Source: Halanaerobium congolense
GTDB lineage: Bacteria; Bacillota; Halanaerobiia; Halanaerobiales; Halanaerobiaceae
NCBI RefSeq assembly: GCF_004366375.1
Contig: NZ_SOEF01000020.1
Coordinates: forward strand, 1 to 57,706
Length of the DNA stretch: 57,706 nucleotides
Reading direction: 5' to 3'
Shown here in pieces: positions 42,049-49,823 of this stretch (positions within the stretch are counted from its first letter, which is position 1; every line of letters starts with the position of its first letter). The notes under the pieces were generated by a model, which searched no databases, had not been told where the DNA came from, and saw only the letters and a list, made by a program, of their open reading frames with translations. A program made the translations under genes and the position numbers.

Positions 42049-42432
42049 ATGAAAGCGAAAAAAAATATTACCATGAAAGAAGCAAAAGAAAAAACAGGAT
42101 TGAGTTCACGACAGATTCGTTATTATGATCAGCAGGATTTGGTTTTTCCCGGACGCAGCAGGGGTAATCAGCGTCTTTTCTCTGAAAATGATATAGAAAG
42201 ATTGTTAAAAATCAAAGACCTTATTACTGCAGGAAATAGTATTGAAACAGTTAGATCAAAATTAAGGGCTCCTGAAACTCAAACCAATGGGCAGTATGAA
42301 TTTGATTATGAAAATGAATTTGATTATTCAGATGTGAAGTTAGATTCTCTTTTTCCTGTTTCAAACCGTTCTGAACTAATTAAAAGGCTTTCCCGAAGTA
42401 ACAGTAAAGGATTTAAAGAGGAGGAAGAATAA
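42049..42432 (+). CDS. glnR: GlnR-type MerR-family regulator
   Basis: This 127-residue protein has an N-terminal winged HTH of the MerR family: [51 protein letters not shown]. The remaining tail is acidic and has KLDSLFPVSNRSELIKRL, similar to the GlnR/TnrA C-terminal segment that contacts glutamine synthetase. It lies directly before glnA, as in Bacillus, and would repress the operon when nitrogen is plentiful. ATG 42049 is preferred to GTG 42040, which is only two bases from GGGAG. Confidence 0.85.
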   Translation: MKAKKNITMKEAKEKTGLSSRQIRYYDQQDLVFPGRSRGNQRLFSENDIERLLKIKDLITAGNSIETVRSKLRAPETQTNGQYEFDYENEFDYSDVKLDSLFPVSNRSELIKRLSRSNSKGFKEEEE

Positions 42433-43764
42433 GTGGAAAAGTATAGTAGAGAGAAGATTTTGCAGTTAGCTGATGAAAAAAATGTTGAGTTTATTAGGCT
42501 GCAGTTTGTGGATATTTTAGGTATTATAAAGAATGTTGCAATTACAATTGAACAGCTCCCGGAAGCACTTGATGGTAAGATTATGTTTGATGGTTCTTCT
42601 ATTGAAGGGTATACACGTATTCATGAATCTGATATGTACCTTAAACCAGATTATGATACATTTGCAATTTTTCCCTGGGAAACTAGTGGGGGCTGTACTG
42701 CAAGAATGATGTGTGATATTTATTTACCGAATGGTGAACCTTTTGTTGGTTGTCCTAGAGGTACTTTGAAAAGAGCAATAGCAGAAGCTAAAGAAATCGG
42801 TTATGATATGTTTGCTGGCCCTGAGCCAGAATTTTTCTTATTTGAAAAAGATAAAGATGGTGATCCTACGACTAATACCCATGATAAAGGAGGATATTTT
42901 GATCTTTCTCCAGTTGATTTAGGTGGTGAAGCACGTCGTGATACAGTTTTAGCTCTCAAAAAAATGGGCTTTGAAGTAGAGGCTGCTCATCATGAAGTTG
43001 CACCCGGGCAGCATGAAATTGATTTTAAATATACTCCTGCCTTAAGAACAGCTGATAATATAGCAACTTTTAAATTTGTAACTAAAATTATAGCATTACA
43101 GCATAATTTACATGCTACTTTTATGCCAAAGCCAATATATGGTGAAAGTGGTTCTGGAATGCATGTTCATCAATCATTATATAAAGATGGGAAAAATGCT
43201 TTTTATGATCCAAATGATGAATTTGGTTTAAGTGAAATTGCATATTATTACATAGGTGGATTATTAAAACATGCTAAAGAAACTACAGCAATTTTAAATC
43301 CTACTATTAATTCATATAAGAGGTTAGTTCCTGGTTATGAGGCTCCTGTTTATATTTCATGGTCGACTCAAAACCGCAGTGCTTTAGTTAGAGTGCCATC
43401 TGCTAGAGGTAATGGAACTCGTCTAGAACTTAGAAATCCTGATCCTGCAGCAAATCCGTATTTGGCAACTGCAGTAATGCTTAGAGCTGGTTTAGATGGA
43501 ATTAAAAACAAAATAGACCCAGGCGAGCAGACAACTGATAATATTTATGAAATGAGTTATAAAGAAAGAAAAGCAAGAGGAATTAATAGCCTTCCAGCTT
43601 CTATGGAAGAGGCTCTTAAATATTTCCAGGAAAGTAAATTTATGAGGGAATCTCTTGGGAAGCACATCTTTAATCATCTTGTTAAAGCAAAGCGAATTGA
43701 GTGGTCAATTTATAAAAAACAGGTTCACAACTGGGAAATTGATCAGTATTTAAGTACATATTAA
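42433..43764 (+). CDS. glnA: Glutamine synthetase type I
   Basis: This 443-residue enzyme makes glutamine from glutamate, ammonia and ATP. Signatures are FDGSSIEGYTRIHESDMYLKPD (about residues 53-74), the catalytic GPEPEFFLF, HHEVAPGQHEID, SGSGMHVHQSL and NPTINSYKRLVPGYEAPVYISW. There is no adenylylation tyrosine motif of the beta subtype, so it is probably GSI-alpha controlled by feedback and GlnR. GTG 42433 follows GAGGAGGAAG and directly abuts the glnR stop. Confidence 0.96.
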   Translation: MEKYSREKILQLADEKNVEFIRLQFVDILGIIKNVAITIEQLPEALDGKIMFDGSSIEGYTRIHESDMYLKPDYDTFAIFPWETSGGCTARMMCDIYLPNGEPFVGCPRGTLKRAIAEAKEIGYDMFAGPEPEFFLFEKDKDGDPTTNTHDKGGYFDLSPVDLGGEARRDTVLALKKMGFEVEAAHHEVAPGQHEIDFKYTPALRTADNIATFKFVTKIIALQHNLHATFMPKPIYGESGSGMHVHQSLYKDGKNAFYDPNDEFGLSEIAYYYIGGLLKHAKETTAILNPTINSYKRLVPGYEAPVYISWSTQNRSALVRVPSARGNGTRLELRNPDPAANPYLATAVMLRAGLDGIKNKIDPGEQTTDNIYEMSYKERKARGINSLPASMEEALKYFQESKFMRESLGKHIFNHLVKAKRIEWSIYKKQVHNWEIDQYLSTY

Positions 43765-43788
43765 AGTTTAACCGGAGGGATAAATACC

Positions 43789-44325
43789 ATGGAAGGTAGA
43801 GAAAATATACAAGAGCATTTAAAAAAAATTAAATTACGAAGTTTAGATACCAGATCATTATCGTTTTTAGCTCTGTTTATTGCTTTTACTGCTGTAGCAA
43901 CATATCTACATATTCCTAGCCCCAGCAGTTCGTATTTTAACCTGGGTGAGGTGGCAATTTATACAATCGCCTTAACTTTTGGAGCTAAGGCTGGCGGGAT
44001 TGCTGGTGGATTTGGTTCTGCATTAATGGATATAATTTTAGGTTATTCAATCTGGGCTCCTTTCACTTTTGTAATCAAGGGCTTAGAGGGTTTACTGGTT
44101 GGTAAAATTGCAAGCCAAGATAAAGAACAAAAAATTGATAGAAAGATTTTTGCAATAATTGTTGGTGGGAATGTGATGATTATTGGTTATGCTCTGGCAA
44201 AAGCGTTTTTGTTGAGTTGGGCAGTTGTGCTGCCTGAAATTGGAATAGATTTTGCTCAAATGCTGATCGGTGGAGTTCTAGCGATTCCGCTATCTCACCA
44301 CCTTGATAATTATTTTAGGAAGTGA
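43789..44325 (+). CDS. ECF transporter S component (substrate unknown)
   Basis: This 178-residue membrane protein has about five to six helices. FNLGEVAIYTIALTFGAKAGGIAGGFGSALMDIILGYSIWAPFTFVIKGLEGLLVGK (recognised by FNLGE, GGIAGGFGSALMD and KGLEGLLVG) is typical of S components of the DUF1393/ECF-ribofla group. The substrate is a vitamin-like molecule that cannot be told by sequence. It lies 24 bases after glnA and five bases before an AIR-synthase-like gene. No EcfA/EcfT genes are in the window. Confidence 0.87.
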   Translation: MEGRENIQEHLKKIKLRSLDTRSLSFLALFIAFTAVATYLHIPSPSSSYFNLGEVAIYTIALTFGAKAGGIAGGFGSALMDIILGYSIWAPFTFVIKGLEGLLVGKIASQDKEQKIDRKIFAIIVGGNVMIIGYALAKAFLLSWAVVLPEIGIDFAQMLIGGVLAIPLSHHLDNYFRK

Positions 44326-44329
44326 TATT

Positions 44330-45331
44330 TTGGAAATTGGTAAATTAGCAGGAAATAATTTAAAAAAAGTAATATTAAATAAAATTGATCATTTTAGGTC
44401 AGATGTTTTAATACCTGCAGGTGAAGGAGAAGACAGTGCCGTAGTTGATTTAGGGGATTCATTGTTAGTTGTATCATCTGATCCAATAACAGGTGCAGAA
44501 AAAAATGCTGGTTTTATTGCAGTTAATGTATCTTGTAATGATATAGCAGCAGCTGGAGCTGAGCCTTTTGGTATTCAGGTGGTTTTTTTATTACCTCCTA
44601 GTTTAGGTGAAGACAAAGCAGAAAAGCTAATGCAGGAAATTGTTGAAACTGCTAAAGCAATGGACATTGAAGTTTTAGGCGGCCATACTGAAATTACTGA
44701 CCTTGTTCAAAAACCAATAATTACAGTGACGGCCTTAGGGAAAGCAGTCAAAGAGGAATTAACTTCTAGTGCATCTGCTGAAGTTGGTGATCGTCTATAT
44801 ATTACAAAAGGAATGGGGATCGAAGGCTGTTATATTTTAGCTAATGATTATGAAGATTATTTGCTTGACCATGGTGTGAGTAAAGATTCTATAGGTAAAG
44901 CATCTAACTATTTAAATCTTTTAAGTGTTATTCCCGAAAGCAGGATAGCTAGAAAAAATGGAGTTAAAGCTATGCATGATGTGACTGAAGGTGGAGTATA
45001 TGGTGCTGTTGCTGAAATGGCATCAGCTTCTGGACTTGGGTATGTAATTGAAGCAGATAAATTTCAGGTGAAAGATGAAATAGCTGATATCTGTAAAAAT
45101 TTAAATATTGATCCAGCTGGTTTAATTTCTTCAGGTGCAATGTTAATTGCAGCTGCTTCAGACAATGATTTAGAATCAATATTTGCTGAAAAAGGAATTC
45201 AATTAATCGAAGTTGGCAGAATTATTGAAAAAGGGAGTTATATCGAGAAAAATAGAGCAATGGAAGAATTTTCTTTACCAGCCGAGGATGAGCTTTGGAA
45301 ATTTATTAAAAAAATCACAAATAACTCTTGA
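44330..45331 (+). CDS. AIR synthase-related (PurM/HypE/ThiL-like) protein
   Basis: This 333-residue cytosolic protein has the PurM-superfamily layout: an N-terminal domain with AGEGEDSAVVDLGDSLLVVSSDPITGAE, VNVSCNDIAAAGAEPFGIQVVFLLP and EVLGGHTEITD, then a C-terminal domain with MHDVTEGGVYGAVAEMA. Such enzymes use ATP to activate an amide or make an acyl phosphate. It is not PurM, HypE or ThiL in close detail. Pairing with an ECF S component suggests the imported compound is its substrate or cofactor precursor. TTG 44330 follows AGGAAG; the 3' end contains the spoVG -35 box. Confidence 0.85.
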   Translation: MEIGKLAGNNLKKVILNKIDHFRSDVLIPAGEGEDSAVVDLGDSLLVVSSDPITGAEKNAGFIAVNVSCNDIAAAGAEPFGIQVVFLLPPSLGEDKAEKLMQEIVETAKAMDIEVLGGHTEITDLVQKPIITVTALGKAVKEELTSSASAEVGDRLYITKGMGIEGCYILANDYEDYLLDHGVSKDSIGKASNYLNLLSVIPESRIARKNGVKAMHDVTEGGVYGAVAEMASASGLGYVIEADKFQVKDEIADICKNLNIDPAGLISSGAMLIAAASDNDLESIFAEKGIQLIEVGRIIEKGSYIEKNRAMEEFSLPAEDELWKFIKKITNNS

Positions 45332-45356
45332 CAATTACAAAATTTGGAATTATACT
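45328..45356 (+). promoter_or_regulatory. spoVG promoter
   Basis: TTGACA (45328-45333) overlaps the stop of the preceding gene. A 17-base spacer and TATACT (45351-45356) follow, 35 bases before spoVG. Confidence 0.8.
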
Positions 45357-45390
45357 GGTATTAACAAAAAATTCCAAAGGCGGTGTATTT

Positions 45391-45654
45391 ATGGAAATTA
45401 CAGATGTTAGAGTTTTCCCAGTCAATATTAATGGAAGTTTGGTCAAGGCTTATGCTACGGTGACTTTTGATGATGCTTTTGTGATTCGTGAAATGCGGGT
45501 GGTTGAAGGAAAAAACGGAACTTTCCTGTCTATGCCTGCACGAAGAAAAAGGAATGGAAACTATCAAGATATCTGTTTCCCAATTTCCACTAAGTTAAGA
45601 GATCTAATAGAAAACGAGGTTTTAGAAAAGTTTAATGAGTTATTAGAAACTGCT
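45391..45654 (+). CDS. spoVG: SpoVG RNA-binding regulator
   Basis: From the ATG at 45391, after AAAGGCGGTG, this is an 88-residue protein; the stop codon is at 45655-45657. MEITDVRVFPVN, KAYATVTFDDAFVIREMRVVEG and LSMPARRKRNGNYQDICFPIS cover the SpoVG family almost end to end. SpoVG binds RNA and DNA and tunes many genes in bacteria, including non-sporulating ones. It precedes glmU exactly as in Bacillus. It has its own promoter and terminator. Confidence 0.95.
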
Positions 45655-45684
45655 TAATTATAAAATATATCAAATACTTTATAA

Positions 45685-45726
45685 AAATAACACTACTTTA
45701 GATTTGCTGTAGTGTTATTTTTATTT
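45685..45726 (+). terminator. spoVG terminator
   Basis: A perfect 12-bp stem (45685-45696 with 45709-45720) has a 12-base loop and a T-rich tail. Confidence 0.85.
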
Positions 45727-45759
45727 AATTTGCTTCATCTTTTTTAAAAATTTGATATC

Positions 45760-45788
45760 TTGACAAAAGTTATTTTCTCTGTTATACT
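45760..45788 (+). promoter_or_regulatory. glmU promoter
   Basis: TTGACA (45760-45765), a 17-base spacer and TATACT (45783-45788) leave a leader of about 100 bases before glmU. Confidence 0.8.
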
Positions 45789-45893
45789 TCAAGCGATTAA
45801 AGAGGCAAAATGGTTTTTTTATGTCTTTTTATGAGTTGATTTGTGATTGAATAAAGTTAAAGATTGATTGCTATTATGAGGAGGATATTATAG

Positions 45894-47264
45894 ATGTCAG
45901 ATCTTTTAAGCATTATTCTAGCAGCCGGTGAAGGCACTAGAATGAAGTCAGATAAAATTAAAATTTTGCATCCAGTTGCTGGTAAAGCAATAATTAAACA
46001 CGTACTTAACACTTTAGATGGTTTAAATAGTAAAATTGTTAATGTTATTGGATACCAAAAAAATGAGGTTCAGGCTGAATTAGAAGATTTAGACAAATGG
46101 GATTTGAATTATGTAATTCAATCTGAACAGTTAGGTACCGGTCATGCTGTACTTCAGGCAGAAAAATATATTGAAAAACATGAAGGTCCGGTTTTAATTC
46201 TTTATGGGGATACTCCGCTTTTAAAAAAAGAAAGTATTGCTGAATTTGTAAAAGAACACGAAGAAAGCAGATCTGATTTAACAGTGATGACTGCTGTTTT
46301 TGATAATCCTGAAGGTTATGGTAGGATTGTAAAGGATAAAGATGGAAACTTATCAGCAATTGTAGAAGAAAAAGATGCTGACTTTGAAACTAAAAAAATT
46401 AAAGAAATTAATAGTGGTGTTAACTGTATTGACAGCAAACTCTTAAAAGAGTTTTTAAGTAATATGGATAATGACAATGCTCAAGGAGAATATTATCTAA
46501 CAGATATTATAGAATATGCAGTCAAAAAAAATAAAAAAATCAATACATATGTTGTAGAAAATTCAAATGAAATAATAGGTATTAATACAAGGAAACAGCA
46601 GGCTGAAGCAGAAAAAATATTAAGAAGTAGAATTATTGATCAGCATTTAACTAATGGAGTAACTATTATTGATCCTGATACAACTTTTATAGATTCTGAG
46701 GTTGAAATTGCTCAGGATGTTACTATTTATCCTTTTAATTATTTAGAGGGAAGAACTAAGATTGGAGCAAATACGGTAATTAATCAAAATTGCAAATTGA
46801 AAGATGCAGTTATTGCAGATAATGTTAATATACGATCAAATACTGTAATTAAGGACAGTAAAGTTGGATCAAATACAAATGTTGGTCCTTTTGCTTATTT
46901 GCGTCCGGGATCTGCAGTAGAAGATAATTGTAAAATTGGTGATTTTGTAGAACTTAAAAAGACAACTGTCAAAAGTGGAGCAAAAGTACCACATCTTTGT
47001 TATGCAGGTGATGCTGAAATAGGAGAGGGTACTAATATTGGTGCTGGGACAATTTTTGCTAACTATGATGGTCAAAAAAAATCTAGAACTATTATTGGAA
47101 AAGATGCTTTTATTGGTAGTGATTCAATTTTGATTGCTCCTTTAACTATTGGAGATGGAGCTAAAACAGCAGCTGGTTCAGTCGTAACTAAAAATATAAA
47201 TCCAGGAGATACCGTAATGGGAGTTCCAGCTCGTATCTATAAATCAAAGAACAAGGAAACTTAA
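45894..47264 (+). CDS. glmU: Bifunctional GlcNAc-1-P uridyltransferase / GlcN-1-P acetyltransferase GlmU
   Basis: GlmU makes UDP-GlcNAc for peptidoglycan and, where present, lipid A. The 456-residue protein has the N-terminal pyrophosphorylase domain with LAAGEGTRMKSDKIKILHPVAGK (residues 8-30) and YGDTPLL. The C-terminal left-handed beta helix has hexapeptide repeats, KKTTVKSGAKVPHLCYAGDAEIG with the acetyltransferase His, and NIGAGTIFANYDG. Its stop lies 33 bases before prs. Confidence 0.97.
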   Translation: MSDLLSIILAAGEGTRMKSDKIKILHPVAGKAIIKHVLNTLDGLNSKIVNVIGYQKNEVQAELEDLDKWDLNYVIQSEQLGTGHAVLQAEKYIEKHEGPVLILYGDTPLLKKESIAEFVKEHEESRSDLTVMTAVFDNPEGYGRIVKDKDGNLSAIVEEKDADFETKKIKEINSGVNCIDSKLLKEFLSNMDNDNAQGEYYLTDIIEYAVKKNKKINTYVVENSNEIIGINTRKQQAEAEKILRSRIIDQHLTNGVTIIDPDTTFIDSEVEIAQDVTIYPFNYLEGRTKIGANTVINQNCKLKDAVIADNVNIRSNTVIKDSKVGSNTNVGPFAYLRPGSAVEDNCKIGDFVELKKTTVKSGAKVPHLCYAGDAEIGEGTNIGAGTIFANYDGQKKSRTIIGKDAFIGSDSILIAPLTIGDGAKTAAGSVVTKNINPGDTVMGVPARIYKSKNKET

Positions 47265-47297
47265 ATTATGAGAATAAATAAGCCGGGGGGGCAAAAA

Positions 47298-48239
47298 ATG
47301 TCCAGTTATAGTGAACAATTAAAAATATTTGCTGGTAATTCACATCCGCAATTAGCTCAAGATTTATGTGATTATCTAGGTACAGAGCTAGTTAATGCTG
47401 ATGTGACAAGGTTTAAAGATGGAGAAATTGCGGTTAGAACTCATGAAACTGTTAGAGGGGCAGATGTTTTTGTGATTCAACCGACTTCACCTCCTGTTAA
47501 TGAAAATTTAATGGAGCTGTTGATAATTATAGATGCCCTGAGGCGAGCTTCTGCTAGAAGAATTACAGCGGTTATACCATATTATGGTTATGCTCGTCAG
47601 GATAGAAAGGCCAGTCCCCGTGACCCAATTACATCAAAACTAGTTGCAAATTTGCTGACAGAAGCAGGTGCTCGCAGAGTTTTATCCATTGATTTTCATG
47701 CACCTCAGATACAGGGGTTTTTTGATATTCCTGTTGATCATTTATATGCTTCTCCAATAATGGTTGATTATTTTAAGAATATGGACCAATCTAATTTAAT
47801 TGCTGTGGCCCCAGACGTTGGATCAGTTAAAAGAGTTCGTTCTTTTGCTGAAACCCTTGATATTCCAATGGCAATTATAGATAAGAGACGGCCTAAACCT
47901 AATGTAGCAGAGGTAATGAATGTTATTGGTGAGGTAGAGGGAAAAAATGTAATCTTACTTGATGATATAGTTGATACTGCTGGTACTATTACAGCAGCAG
48001 CCAAAGTTTTGAAAGAAAAAGGGGCAAAAGATGTATATGCTTGTGGAACTCATGCTCTATTTTCAGGTCCGGCTGTTGAAAGATTAAAAAATGCACCAAT
48101 TAGTAAAATTATTGTGACTAATACCATAGCTCAAAAAGAACACGACCTTGATAACCTTGAAGTACTTTCTGTTGCTCCTTTAGTTGGAGAAGCGATTGAT
48201 AGAATTTTCAAAGATTTATCTGTTAGCGTATTATTTTAA
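47298..48239 (+). CDS. prs: Ribose-phosphate pyrophosphokinase Prs
   Basis: Prs makes PRPP from ribose-5-phosphate and ATP for nucleotide, His and Trp synthesis. From the ATG at 47298, eight bases after a G7 run, it has 313 residues; the open frame from 47268 lacks a site. Signatures are PPVNENLMELLIIIDALRRASA, YYGYARQDRKASPRDPITSK (about residues 94-113) and the PRPP loop VILLDDIVDTAGTI (about 216-229). Confidence 0.97.
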   Translation: MSSYSEQLKIFAGNSHPQLAQDLCDYLGTELVNADVTRFKDGEIAVRTHETVRGADVFVIQPTSPPVNENLMELLIIIDALRRASARRITAVIPYYGYARQDRKASPRDPITSKLVANLLTEAGARRVLSIDFHAPQIQGFFDIPVDHLYASPIMVDYFKNMDQSNLIAVAPDVGSVKRVRSFAETLDIPMAIIDKRRPKPNVAEVMNVIGEVEGKNVILLDDIVDTAGTITAAAKVLKEKGAKDVYACGTHALFSGPAVERLKNAPISKIIVTNTIAQKEHDLDNLEVLSVAPLVGEAIDRIFKDLSVSVLF

Positions 48240-48257
48240 ATAAATTTTCTAAAACAC

Positions 48258-48286
48258 TTGCTCAAAATGGGCTTTGATGTTATAAT
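48258..48286 (+). promoter_or_regulatory. rplY promoter
   Basis: TTGCTC (48258-48263), a 17-base spacer and TATAAT (48281-48286). The leader of about 80 bases has a small GCCAG/CTGGC hairpin. Confidence 0.7.
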
Positions 48287-48375
48287 AAAATTTGTTATGT
48301 CTTATTTAAAGCAGACCTGCCAGTATTATGAATAAATCTGGCTTAAAATTTAATTTATGCAAGGAGAGGATAGTC

Positions 48376-49068
48376 ATGGAGAGACATTCTATTGAAGCTG
48401 AACTAAGAACTGAAACTGGAAAGGGAGCAGCCCGTAAAATAAGAAGAAACGGACTTATTCCTGGTGTTGTTTATGGAAGAGGAAATGATCCAAGATCTAT
48501 TAAGTTGGATCCACAAAATATTGAAAAGCTTCTCCAGTCTAATGCTATCTTTGATCTGACTTTTGTCGGAGAAGATGGAGAAGGAGAAGATGATGAAGCA
48601 GTTGTAATTATTAAAGATTATCAGAAAGATGTAATTAAGCAGAATCTACTGCATGTAGATTTTCAGTTTATTTCTATGGACGAAAAAATTACTGTTTCTG
48701 TGCCAATGCACTTAGAAGGAGATGCTGTTGGTGTTAGAGATGGTGGAGTGTTACAGCAGTTATTACGTGAAATTGAAATTGATGCACTACCTGCTGAAAT
48801 TCCAGAAGAAATCACAATTGATATTTCTGAACTTGAAGTTGGACAATCTTTATCTGTAGTTGATCTTGATCTTCCCGAAGGAATTGATCTGGTAACTGAC
48901 AGTGATGAAGTTATTGTAACTGTTGTTACACCTACTGAACTTATTGAAGAAGAGGTAGAAGAAGAGGAAGATGAATTCTTAGAGCCAGAAGTAATTGGCG
49001 AAGAAGAAGAAGGCGAAGAAGGAACAGAAGGAAAAGAAGAAGAGGAAGAACCAAAGGATTGGGAATAA
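48376..49068 (+). CDS. rplY: 50S ribosomal protein L25 (Ctc/TL5 type)
   Basis: This 230-residue long-form L25 starts at ATG 48376 after AAGGAGAGG. The N-terminal domain (about residues 1-95) has ELRTETGKGAARKIRRNGLIPGVVYGRG and binds 5S rRNA. The C-terminal TL5 domain (about 96-190) has LLHVDFQFISMDEKITVSVP and LPAEIPEEITIDISELEVGQSL. The last 40 residues are almost all Glu/Gly/Asp and probably disordered. It resembles Bacillus Ctc, a general stress protein, and sits in the same gene order (prs-ctc-pth). Confidence 0.95.
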   Translation: MERHSIEAELRTETGKGAARKIRRNGLIPGVVYGRGNDPRSIKLDPQNIEKLLQSNAIFDLTFVGEDGEGEDDEAVVIIKDYQKDVIKQNLLHVDFQFISMDEKITVSVPMHLEGDAVGVRDGGVLQQLLREIEIDALPAEIPEEITIDISELEVGQSLSVVDLDLPEGIDLVTDSDEVIVTVVTPTELIEEEVEEEEDEFLEPEVIGEEEEGEEGTEGKEEEEEPKDWE

Positions 49069-49134
49069 ATAAAGAAAAGATGTTGAGCGCGGTCGGCTAG
49101 GCTGCGCTTCAATTCATTAATGGAGGTTTGAAGC

Positions 49135-49692
49135 TTGAAAGTAATTGCTGGTCTTGGTAATCCAGGTGAGAAATATGCTTATACCAGACATAATATAGGA
49201 TTTATGGTTATTTCGGAATTGGCAGACAGATTTAAAATTAACAGCAGTTATAAGTTTGACGGCTTAATTGGAGATTTTTTCTTTGGTGGAGAAAAGATAA
49301 TAATATTTCAGCCGATGAAATATATGAACAAAAGTGGTCAACCTATTTATAAAGTTCTTGATTATTTTGGGATAGAACCTGAAGATCTGCTGATTATTCA
49401 TGATGATTTGGATCTTGAATTAGGAAGCATGAGATTCAAACAAAGTGGAGGCAGTGGTGGTCATAATGGAATTAAGTCCATTATTAACAATTTAGGTACT
49501 GATAATTTTAAGAGATTAAAAATTGGAATTGGAAGACCGCCAAAGAATATACCAGTTCCTGATTTTGTTTTAACAACTTTTAAAGGAGAAGAAAAAGATG
49601 TTTCAGAAAAAGTTGTTAAAGATGCCGCTTCAGCGGTTGAGTTAATGCTAAAAGAAAACATTTCAAAAGCAATGAACAAATATAATGGATAA
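49135..49692 (+). CDS. pth: Peptidyl-tRNA hydrolase Pth
   Basis: Pth cleaves peptidyl-tRNA released during translation. This 185-residue protein has GLGNPGEKYAYTRHNIGF (residues 6-23) with catalytic His19, QPMKYMNKSGQP and HDDLDLELGSMRFKQSGGSGGHNGIKSI. The start is TTG 49135 after GGAGG. Between rplY and it lies a hairpin with GCGC arms (about 49086-49108) without a T run. Confidence 0.96.
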   Translation: MKVIAGLGNPGEKYAYTRHNIGFMVISELADRFKINSSYKFDGLIGDFFFGGEKIIIFQPMKYMNKSGQPIYKVLDYFGIEPEDLLIIHDDLDLELGSMRFKQSGGSGGHNGIKSIINNLGTDNFKRLKIGIGRPPKNIPVPDFVLTTFKGEEKDVSEKVVKDAASAVELMLKENISKAMNKYNG

Positions 49693-49696
49693 ACAG

Positions 49697-49726
49697 GCCC
49701 GTACATCTTATGTAGGGGCTATTTTG
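49697..49726 (+). terminator. Probable pth terminator
   Basis: GCCCGTACAT (49697-49706) pairs with ATGTAGGGGC (49710-49719) with one G-G mismatch, followed by a T-rich tail. Confidence 0.65.
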
Positions 49727-49823
49727 CCATTTTTAATAGTTTAAATAATTGTGTATAGGTATAGTAGTCATTTGAATTTATTATGAGTGTATTTAGAGCT
49801 CAGCTTTAAGGAGCAATATCAAG

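Noticed and set aside
48663-49112. Ser/Thr-rich minus-strand reading frame
   Set aside because: It is the antisense of the Glu/Asp-rich L25 gene; its low-complexity composition is a by-product.
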